Assembly: GCF_027595985.1 (NCBI RefSeq)
Contig: NC_073302.1
Span: forward strand, 405,970,003 to 406,034,002
DNA: 64,000 bases
Source of the DNA: Sorex araneus
Taxonomy: Eukaryota; Chordata; Mammalia; Eulipotyphla; Soricidae
Direction of reading: 5' to 3'
The translations under genes and the position numbers were made by a program. Under the pieces are notes generated by a model. That model made no database searches. It saw only the letters and a program-made list of their open reading frames with translations, and was not told the DNA's origin. The stretch's first letter is position 1, and each line of letters starts with the position of its first letter. Positions 55,851-64,000 of this stretch are shown piece after piece.

Positions 55851-56185
55851 AGCCATAATAATGTAAATTAATAACGTTCCTTGCTCGTTTTGTTTCCGGA
55901 CCTGCCATTTGGTCTTATCTGAAAGGCAGAAGCAACTACTGTCTGGTCCATAACGTTTAAGGATGCAGCTGAGGCCCTTCCAACTATGTGGTAGGATGAG
56001 ACAGCACTGCTAGGTTTCCTGATACCCCTGCTCAACGCATTGACTGGGATGATAGAATGGGCTTCATAGGAACTGTTGGTCTTATCATCTAGATATGGTT
56101 CTTCATGTGCCTGGGCTCCTGAAAGACGGTGTCTAGGTTCTTTAAAGGAGCATGTCGTGCCCAAGTAGTACAAAACTTAAGGGCA
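55851..56185. other. no recognised feature
   Basis: A 101-residue minus-strand frame (55868-56173) has no domain and no splice context. Confidence 0.4.
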
Positions 56186-56350
56186 GGGGCCACAGTGATA
56201 GTACAGAGGATAGGGCATTTGCCTTAAAGAAAACCAACCTAGGTTAGATCCCTGACATCCCATAAGGTCCCTGAGCACTGACAGGGGTCATTCCTGAGTG
56301 CAGAGCCAAGAGAAACCCCTAAGCACTGCCAGGTTTGACCTTCCTTCAAC
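56186..56350 (+). mobile_element. SOR-A SINE
   Basis: 'ggggccacagtgatagtaca', 'cataaggtccctgagcactg', 'gcagagccaagagaaacccc'. Confidence 0.88.
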
Positions 56351-56714
56351 CCCCAATTTTTTCATTAAAAACTTAAGGGGAAGACTTTTTCAGACCTAGC
56401 CTGAGAAATCACAAGCTTCGCTCCCACAATGTCCTACAGTGACAAGCAAGTCACAAACCAACCTAGTCACATGGAAGGAGAATTAGGGCCCTATCTAGAA
56501 AGGCAGTGGTAGGACACACTTCAGAAGAGGGAATGGCTGAAATATCGCTATGATGGTCTTTAGAGAAAAAAACATCTGCCAGCATCTAGGACAGGAATCA
56601 AAACTGAATTCCTTATTCTCTAAGAACTCCTCATTTGTGGAAGAAGCAAAACAGCCTAAACATTACCGCACAATCCAAGACCATAGAACAGGAGTCCCCA
56701 GTCACACTATCCTT
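56351..56714. other. no recognised feature
   Basis: Nothing named. Confidence 0.45.
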
Positions 56715-56860
56715 GAAAATAAACTTTAATTTGAGCATCGCCATACTTATTTGTATTCATATTTTCTGTGGCTTCTCTCTTTTATGGCAAAGCTGAGTAG
56801 CTGTGACAGACACCATCTGGTCTGCTAAGTCTGAAGTATCTGTTTTCTGGTCCTCTCGAG
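56715..56860 (-). mobile_element. hAT-type DNA transposon fossil (second copy)
   Basis: 'gaaaataaactttaatttga', 'tattttctgtggcttctctc', 'gctgagtagctgtgacagac', 'accatctggtctgctaagtc', the same family and orientation as 42895. Confidence 0.6.
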
Positions 56861-57424
56861 GGAGGGAAAAACAGTGACCTCTACCATGGCTTCTAGTATA
56901 AAATGTTTGGGCAGTATTGGGAAGGAGGGTATATATATTTTTGTGAAAATTTCAAAAGTGCTGTAAGAGAAAAAAAATCCAAGATAGACTTTTAAAATCC
57001 AGTGATGTATGTGCCATGTTTTGGAAAAGATTGCAGGGAGTTTCACAAAGATGTAGAAAGGATAATTAAAGGGTCACCTGGCATAAGTATCCAAGGAAAG
57101 ACAATAAACAAAAGGAGCAACATGTGCAGAAGGTATAGGGTAGGGCCCCGAGAACTCTGATGAGTGCAGGTCCTGGTGGATACTACAGTATCATGGTGGA
57201 CACTTCAGGACCGGAAAGTAATGATATAAGAGCAAGAAATGTGAAATTGGAAGTATGGAGGCCCCAGGTCTTGGGAGAACAGAAATGAAAACTGGACTCA
57301 GGCAGGGTGTGTAGAAAAATAGAAACAGGGTTAAATCCAAATATTCATAGGGCTCATTCCCTCACTTACAGCTCTTCATTTGTGACCATCTGAAGAATCT
57401 TCTCTAATCAACAGATCTAGAATG
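56861..57424. repeat. mostly unrecognised, ancient repeat pieces
   Basis: 57060-57280 ('gagcaacatgtgcagaaggt') echoes the ancient repeat of 19461. Confidence 0.4.
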
Positions 57425-57605
57425 TCAATCTCTTTCCATCCCTCCTGTTCCCTCATCCTGCTTTATTTTTCTTCCCAACACTTAATACCAGTTACCATTA
57501 TATATACTTCCAAGAATATGGACTTGATCTGTTTTGTTTATTGGCATATGCCCCAGTGCCTGGCCCAACACGAGACTCATTTGTTGAATGAAGGATGGAG
57601 ACACT
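57425..57605 (+). repeat. L2 LINE 3' end
   Basis: 'cttgatctgttttgtttatt', 'ccccagtgcctggcccaaca' and 'tttgttgaatgaaggatgg' are a good L2 3' end. Confidence 0.75.
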
Positions 57606-58374
57606 GATGAATAGGAAAACACAGAAGAATAGAGTGGCTGCCATTGAAATGGAAGTGGAGGTGGGAAGTGGAACACAGCGAGAATTAACTCCCAGATTCT
57701 AGCTTAGTTAGTGAGGATGGTGTTGAAGTCATTATCGAGGGACCAGGAAAGAGAACAGGTGTGGTTGTTGTACTAGTTTGCAATGCCTATAAAAGCTCTC
57801 AGAGGAACTGTTTAGTAGGCAGGTAAGAATGCAAACCCTTGGGGAAAAGAGTTAGGCATATAGACTTACAATCACCCATATCTAGAAAGGATATAAGACT
57901 TTTTTTTTTTTCAAGAAAAGGCATGAAGAAAAGAAAAAGTTTGGTGACTGAGTCTGGAAAGAGAAAGAGTGCTTTAAACCGCTGACAGAGAAAAGGGAAC
58001 CATGAATATTTAGGGGAGAGGATAAGAGAAACAAGAAAGAGCTGGTGCCAGATGAACAAAAGGAATATATTTTCAAGAGCAAAAGTAGGCAAGGAATTCA
58101 TCTGCAGCAGAAGGATTACTATAGTCTGAGGAAGAGAGCCATAGGGAGTTTCTGAAATTTTCCTGTAATGACTCTTACTGTTTATCCTTGTTTACAATTC
58201 AGAGCATTTACTGTAATTCCTATGACTAGTTTCCATTTACATTTTTTTCCTACCAGACGTAGAAAAAGAGCTCTCACAGATAGAGAAACCAGAGCTGTTT
58301 CTTGTGTTGACCACCTCTGTTGCCTTTATAAACAGAATAACCTGAGTCAAGGGGTTATTAATTCAAAACATTTC
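57606..58374. other. no recognised feature
   Basis: Purine-rich in part (57900-58100) but without a named repeat or gene. Confidence 0.45.
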
Positions 58375-58985
58375 AATGAGGTTATAAAATTTGCTTACAA
58401 ATAGATGGACATGGTGAGTATCAGACTGAGTGAAATGAGTGCAGATATAGAATGACTGCACTCATTTGTGAAATATATTTTAAAAAATAGTATGAGACTA
58501 ATATCCAAGGCCTAGTAAAACAGGAGCCAGGAGGACTGGTCAGTGGTTGGAACCTTGCCACAACCTTTGGGGGAGCAAAACACAGTTAGGATAGAAAAGG
58601 GACTAGTAAGACAATAATAGTTAGAAATGAACACACTGGACAAAAACTGAGTGTTGAAAACATGTAAACGAATATACATGACAATCTTTCAAGTATCTAT
58701 ACTGCAAACCATAGTGCTCAAAAGAAGGTGGAGAGGCAGAGACAGAAAGAGAGAGAGTGGGGAGAGAAAGAAAGTGAGAAGGAGAGAGAGAAGAAGAAAA
58801 ATGTCTGCCACAGTGTTAGCTGGGGGTGAAGAGGGAAACTGGGGACACTGGTGGTGTTCCGGAAATGAACATTGGTAAAGTGATGGGTGTTAGAACATTA
58901 TATAACTGAAACCTAATCACAAATAACTTTGTAACTGTGTATCTCACTGTGATTCAACTAAAAAATTTAAAAATTAAATTAAAAA
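58375..58985 (+). mobile_element. L1 3' UTR, plus
   Basis: 'aaaatttgcttacaaataga', 'gagtgaaatgagtgcagata', a normal-length polypurine tract (58725-58800), then 'cactggtggtgttccggaaa', 'gatgggtgttagaacattat', 'ctcactgtgattcaactaaa'. It is the reference for what the 3' UTR at 3086-3262 looks like without a repeat expansion. Confidence 0.92.
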
Positions 58986-59406
58986 ATTCAAAACATTTTA
59001 ATAATCCACTGCTACAACTCACAGACTTATCTGTGGGGAATATATGCACTCACTAATGGGTCATTCACAGAAATAATATGAAGTCATTGTTTGACTATAA
59101 ATTACAGACACTAATAGATTTGTTTCATTCACTGGTGTAAATAAGACATTTTATGGGAACCAGTGGTGAGCCCTTGGCTAAAACCAATACATTTCTTAGT
59201 CTCTTCTGAATCTCATTATTTTTTCTCCTTTCCTTTATTCTCTTGCATATACTTCCATATCCATATGATATGTTCTCTCTGCATCAGGAACAAGAATGCC
59301 TGGCAGAATTCACTGATACATTCATTAGCTTCATTTGCTTTTTTTGACCTGGCTTGTGATCAGCCATCTCTCCCTTTCTTGGAAAGTTCTTATCTTTTCC
59401 GGGTCA
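58986..59406. other. no recognised feature
   Basis: Nothing named. Confidence 0.45.
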
Positions 59407-59426
59407 CACTCTCTCTCTTTCTCTTT

Positions 59427-59481
<55 letters not shown>
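59407..59481. repeat. (CT)n microsatellite
   Basis: Long CT run with a few TTT interruptions at the left. Confidence 0.96.
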
Positions 59482-59485
<4 letters not shown>

Positions 59486-60059
59486 GTCTGGTGGAATAGC
59501 TGGACTTCCCTTTTTTCCCCTCCCAATAGCTGTAGTTGTTTCCTAAAATGCAGTCTTCTCTCTTCATTCCTCCTCTGATCTTCATCCTTTGTTCCTTTAT
59601 TTCTTTATACTCTTGCTAGTTTTCTAACTGACCTTTATTTATACACTCTTTAAATGTTGTTCTAAAAATTATTCACCTGTATAGGGATATGTAAATATAT
59701 ATACATATATATGTATTATCAAGGATAGTGCCTTGGTAATAATAAGTTTCGTTAATAAGTCTGCGTGAGCTAAGAGACTTATTTCACATTGACATTTTAA
59801 AAGGTTATTTACACTTAGGATATACTTAAAGCATTTTGAGAGACTATCTGAGGACTAAGAATGCAATTGGGCACAGGTGAATTCAGATTGAGGACTAAAC
59901 AAGTTCAAGTATGAAAACAGTAGCTCTGAGAAAAATTATACTTAAATAGCCAATATTTGGACACTAAACTGAATGTTAATTTACATATATTAAAAAGGCA
60001 GTTGCACTGACATTAATTAAATTAAAGCTGTTTCTACAATAAAAATCCATTACAAAAGT
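59482..60059. other. no recognised feature
   Basis: AT-rich; a (TATA)-type stretch at 59690-59720. Confidence 0.45.
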
Positions 60060-60300
60060 TTAAAATATATTATTTCATATATTTCTTCTTTCTGTATATT
60101 GAGCTAGTGTTTGTTTACAAGACTGTCTGTCTCTTTGTAACTTACTTCATCCAGCAAACAAGTTCAAGTTCCATACATGTTGTTACAAATGGCAGTTTCA
60201 TCTTTTTCTTAGAGCTGAGTAGCATTCCAATGTGAATAGAAACCACATCTTTACCTATCTCTGTTGACAGGCATTTGGGCTGTCCACATATTTTTTAATA
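60060..60300 (-). mobile_element. ancient L1 (L1M-type) 3' region, minus
   Basis: 'cttacttcatccagcaaaca', 'gttacaaatggcagtttcat', 'gagctgagtagcattccaat', 'ttgacaggcatttgggctgt' follow the reversed L1 end. Confidence 0.7.
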
Positions 60301-60413
60301 AGAATTTGATTAATTTAATGCTACATGTTTATTTTGATACAAATTTAAAGTCTAACTTTAATCTGTAAGTTTTTGTTTTAAAATCTCCAACTCTTATTTA
60401 TTTATTGATTGGG

Positions 60414-60575
60414 GCAGGGAGGTTGGCCACACCCAACTATGCTCAGAGCTTACTCCTAACTCTATTCTCAGTGGTGCTCAGGGGACCATATGCAGTGATG
60501 GGGATTGGCTGGGTGCAAGGCAAGCACCTTACCTCTGTACTAAGCACCTTACCTCTGTACTATCTCTTCAGCCCT
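60414..60575 (-). mobile_element. SOR-A SINE, minus, with 20-bp duplication
   Basis: 'gttggccacacccaactatg', 'caggggaccatatgcagtga'. The A-box region aagcaccttacctctgtact occurs twice in tandem (60524-60563). Confidence 0.9.
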
Positions 60576-60589
60576 ATTTCGGCAAGATA

Positions 60590-60845
60590 TATATTTTTTA
60601 ATTTTATTGAATCACCATGAGATAGTTACAAGCTTTCATGTTTGGGTTATAATCTCACAATGATCAAACACCCATCCCTCCACCAGTTCACATTCCCCAC
60701 CACCAATATCCCCAGTATACCCCCCCTTTACTGCCCTCCCCCTGCCTCCATGGCAGACAATATTCCCCATATTCTTTCTCTACTTTTGGGCATTATGACT
60801 CGCAACACAGACATTGAGAGGTCATCATGTTTAGTCCATTATCTA
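60590..60845 (-). mobile_element. L1 3' end, minus, truncated
   Basis: 'atttttaattttattgaatc', 'cccatccctccaccagttca', 'cagtatacccccctttactg', 'gcctccatggcagacaatat', 'gacattgagaggtcatcatg'. Well preserved. Confidence 0.95.
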
Positions 60846-61470
60846 CTTTCAGCATTCAGCAAGATATTTAAGAGTCAAGTTGCTTTTTTTATGTTTTTAG
60901 AATCTAAAGTGTTAGTATAAATTGCACATTTGTAGTATTACCAATTTTTTAGTCATTTCCATTAAATACTAGGTTTATCTTGATAAGATGTCAGCCTATG
61001 CCTAAAGCCAAAGTAAGATATTTATTCATTTTAAGGAGTGGAATGACCAATTCAAACTAAATTTGACATGTGCTGACTCTGTTTTGGTTCCCCAGCACCA
61101 GGAGTTACCTTGGAGCATAGAGCCGGTGCCCGAATACTACTGGAGCTAAAGGTGTGTATCTATCATGTGGTCCACATGCTTTGCTCAGTCATTTCTAGCT
61201 TTTGATTTAAAGTGAGAGATGTGCAACTGTCATTCATATGAACAATTAGATCCCATTCTAATTTCTAAATTGAGACTCAAGAAACAGAGAAGCCCAAGGT
61301 AAATGAGAGAGATGATAAACTTCTCATCTGTGAAGCAGTCAGAAAACACACATTTATCAAAAAAAAAATTTGCTGTCAAATAGGGATGTTATTTGTGGTT
61401 CCCAAATAGTTAAAAGGTAACATCGAAAATCACTCATCCCGATCACTGTAAACATAATAATAATAATAAT
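60846..61470. other. mostly unrecognised
   Basis: 61085-61190 may hold a worn SINE ('ttccccagcaccaggagtta'). Otherwise nothing named. Confidence 0.4.
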
Positions 61471-61472
61471 AG

Positions 61473-61718
61473 CACTGTAGCACTGTCATCCCATTGTTCA
61501 TTGAGTTGCTTGAGAGGGCACCAGTAACGTCTCCATTTTGTGCAACTTGTTACTGTTTTTGGCATATCGAATACACCACAGATAGCTTGCCAGGCTCTGC
61601 CGTGGGGGTGGGATACTCTTGGTAGCTTGCCGGGCTCTCTGAGAGGGACAAAGGAATCAAACCCAGGTCAGCTGCATGCAAGGCAAATGCCCTACCCACT
61701 GTGCTATCACTCCAGTCC
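61473..61718 (-). mobile_element. SOR-R SINE, full length, minus
   Basis: 'gtagcactgtcatcccattg', 'gggcaccagtaacgtctcca', 'tttggcatatcgaatacacc', 'tagcttgccgggctctctga', 'cccactgtgctatcactcca'. Flanked on both sides by (AAT)n, which is either its target-site duplication or the repeat it landed in. Confidence 0.95.
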
Positions 61719-62699
61719 AATAATAATAATAATAATAATAATAATAAAGTATTAACTAGAAGAGTTACCAAATGAGGCAGAAACATAAAGAGAATAAATG
61801 TGGGGAAAACACACATATAGACTTACTTGTGGGATCATCAAAAACTTTCCATTGAAAAAACACAATATCTGCAGGGTGCAATAAAACAGAACACAATAAA
61901 ACTAGATTGCTTCATTATTTAAATGAAAATTTAATAAAACATTTGAAGGCAAATGTAATAGGCCACAGACTAAACTACTGCCATACCACTAGAAATTATC
62001 TCAGTAATCCTGAGAATTTATTTAGTTAACAATAGCAGATTCATGGAGGATTTAGACACCTTTAAGGGAGAAAGATCAATAGCTCCCCTATCAATACATA
62101 TTAAATCTTTTATGAATCATCAAGAATATAATCATGTGTGGCATGACTATGGTTTTCATAGACATTTGGTCTGACCAGCATTAGTTGTTTTCTGGAGAGT
62201 ATATTTCAAAGACTTTTTGTGGTCTAGTATATGGAAACATGAAAATATTTGGTTTGTTGTTTTGCTACTGTGAAATGACTGCTGGTCTTGAATGAGGCTA
62301 AAAGCTTTGGAGCAGTCCCAAGCACCAACTATTTTCAAGCAGAGTCACTCAGATTAAAACATACAAAGAAACCAGATCTGTCCTCAACCTGCCAGTCAAA
62401 TTCCACAGTTAACCGCTGATCTCTAAGAATTATTTTTTTAATTCTTTTTCTTGTACCTCTAGCAACCTAGGATTTTCTCCTGAACATGGTCTTCCATCAA
62501 ACGGGCTTATCTTCCTTTACAAAAACTCCAGTTTCTTCATTCCCTCTCAGGATCCAGGATAAAACCCACCACAGGTGGGACAAAACTATGGCAACCCAGA
62601 ACTCTATCTAAAGGCCTTGAAAGTCCAGGGTTCCTTATTTTTTCAAAGAAGCTAGAACTCTGGCTCTATTTTTTTTAGAATCTAGAGATATTTAAATGC
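61719..62699. other. no recognised feature
   Basis: Starts with (AAT)n. Otherwise nothing named. Confidence 0.45.
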
Positions 62700-62835
62700 T
62701 AGTAGTTGTGATGTTTAATTTTTTGTGTCAACTTAGCTAGGCTTAGGTGCCCTATTAAAAAAAACACTAGCCCAGGTATTCCTTTTAAGTTGTCTTGTAG
62801 ATGTAGCTAACATCTACAGACAGTTGATATTTAAA
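62700..62835. repeat. unclassified ancient repeat
   Basis: 'gtgatgtttaattttttgtg', 'tcaacttagctaggcttagg' resembles a mammal-wide old repeat whose end reads GTGTCAACTTGACTGG. I cannot place the family. Confidence 0.3.
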
Positions 62836-62885
62836 ACATTTTTTATGGAACAAAATAAACAGATAAGCAAAGGATATTATCTTTA

Positions 62886-62899
62886 AAAATGTGGGGAAG
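62886..62899. repeat. target-site duplication, left (aaaatgtggggaag)
   Basis: Repeated exactly at 63754-63767, after the far end of element X, not after the SINE. Confidence 0.9.
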
Positions 62900-63075
62900 A
62901 GGCTGGAGCAATAGCACAGTGGGTATGGCGTTTGCCTTGCATGCAGCTGACCTGGATTCAATTCTCAGCATCCCATATGGTCCCCTGAGCACCGCCAGGG
63001 GTGATTCCTGAGCACAGAGCCACGAGTAATCCCTGTGCATTGCCGGGTGTGACCCAAAAAGAAAAAAATAGAAAT
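62900..63075 (+). mobile_element. SOR-A SINE at the 5' end of a SINE-X composite
   Basis: Near-consensus copy: 'ggctggagcaatagcacagt', 'gcatcccatatggtcccctg', 'gcattgccgggtgtgaccca', then an A-rich tail passing straight into element X. It has no target-site duplication of its own. Confidence 0.95.
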
Positions 63076-63084
63076 AATAAAATA

Positions 63085-63753
63085 GCCTGCCGCCGAGATG
63101 TGATCCCGGGGGCCGCACGCGTGTGTGTGGCTTCTCTGCAGCTGCATGAGCTTGAATCCAGACCCAGCAAAACTACTTTCGGCATGGGCAGCTCCTTGCA
63201 GAATGTCTCCAGCCTGAGAACTAAGCCGCAGCCCCGTGCCCGCCCAGGAGGGGAAAGGTATTTCTCTCTCTGCCTCTTCCTCTCCAAGGATGAAGGGCGT
63301 GGTGACCGCCATATTATGACGACCACAGATGGGGTTTACAAGCTTGCAATGATCCAGTATCTGGAAGAAATCTCCCTGGACTTAGTTGTTAAAGTACAGA
63401 AATCCAAAACCAAGACCTCATTTCTCTTCACAACAGGTCTGACTCTAGTGGGGTACTCCTAACAATAATAGTGAGGTTTGTGTTGAAATATTGAATGTAA
63501 CCAAAGTAAATAGAAAGTAAAGTGAAACTTATCAGTTACAAGGGGGGGGAGGTGCGGGGGGCGCGGGATGGGAGGTGTACTGTGTGAGGTTTTTTGTTTT
63601 GGTGGTGGGATATGGGCACTGGTGAAGGGATGGTTGTTTCAGCATTGTATAACTGAGACTTAAGCCTGAAAGCATTGTAACTTTCCACATGGTGATTCAA
63701 TAAAATAAAATTCTTATTAAATAATAATAATAGAATAAATAAATAAATAAATT
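63085..63753 (+). mobile_element. element X, copy 3, plus
   Basis: The most complete-looking copy: CpG-rich start (tgatcccgggggccgcacgc), 'catgggcagctccttgcaga', 'cccaggaggggaaaggtatt', ccgccatatt (63306-63315), 'ggacttagttgttaaagtac', 'gtgttgaaatattgaatgta', a G-rich tract at 63540-63572, then the L1-like 3' end ('cactggtgaagggatggttg', 'cacatggtgattcaataaaa') and a tail of AAT repeats. A long frame (63001-63462) exists but spans the SINE and is not supported as coding. Confidence 0.9.
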
Positions 63754-63856
63754 AAAATGTGGGGAAGGGGGGCCTTCATCTAATCATCTGGAGGCTTCCA
63801 TAGCAAAACACTTAGAAAAAAGAATAAGGATTCTGCCTTAAAAAATGTAAATCAAA

Positions 63857-63990
63857 GGGACCAGAGAGATAACTCAAGAACACCATTACTCACCTAAGCA
63901 CTACAGCTTTGGTGGTCCCCAAGCACCACTTTGGGGGATATTAATACCAATTGGTGTGACCCCCTGAAAAAATGAAACAGAAATCCTACA
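63857..63990 (+). mobile_element. tRNA-type SINE, worn
   Basis: 'gggaccagagagataactca' head, then 'tggtccccaagcaccacttt', 'gtgtgaccccctgaaaaaat'. Ends near the window edge. Confidence 0.6.
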
Positions 63991-64000
63991 TTTCCAGCCA

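Noticed and set aside
63001..63462. 153-codon plus-strand frame and antisense frames over element X
   Set aside because: Crosses from a SINE tail into X; the copy at 32.5-33.3 kb does not preserve a common long frame, and no domain is visible.

Overview
This is mammalian intergenic or intronic DNA, most likely from a shrew of the genus Sorex (probably common shrew, S. araneus). Two things point there. Dozens of tRNA-derived SINEs match what I remember of the shrew SOR family. There is also an RTE-clade LINE of the type known as RTE1_Sar. There is no intact protein-coding gene, no CRISPR array and no operon. Almost every long open frame is a simple repeat or a dead transposon. One 81-nt open segment at 41.2 kb has good splice signals and is offered only as a weak candidate exon.

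Layout. 0-13 kb: microsatellites, a broken L1 with a very large GAAA/GGAA repeat in its 3' UTR, a 385-bp-spaced duplication, and a long plus-strand L1 (8.4-12.2 kb) hit by nested insertions. 12.7-13.7 kb: a piece duplicated from the 34.4 kb locus runs into a ~600-bp inverted repeat. 13.97-16.73 kb: the minus-strand RTE LINE. 17-26 kb: old L1, SINEs, ancient repeats and a MaLR LTR. 26-34 kb: an unusual RTE-tailed composite and two copies of a ~650-bp L1-tailed retroposon (here 'element X'). 34-48 kb: old L1, a twin-primed L1/HAL1-like fragment, SINEs and the candidate exon. 48.2-50.1 kb: a hAT transposon fossil carrying a U6 pseudogene and SINEs. 50-64 kb: a twin-primed SINE, a long polypyrimidine tract, the long SINE variant, L1 ends and a third copy of element X fused behind a SINE.

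How the parts relate. Labels SOR-A, SOR-R, SOR-C and X are mine. All three SINE types share a Pol III (A box/B box) head. SOR-A ends in an A-rich tail, expected to use L1 machinery. SOR-R ends in about 60 bp matching the 3' end of the RTE LINE in this same window, so it is expected to use RTE machinery. SOR-C has a longer, different body. X ends in an L1 3' UTR. The window thus shows one host SINE head apparently coupled to two LINE systems, one of which belongs to a family reported as horizontally transferred between shrew and parasitic nematodes.
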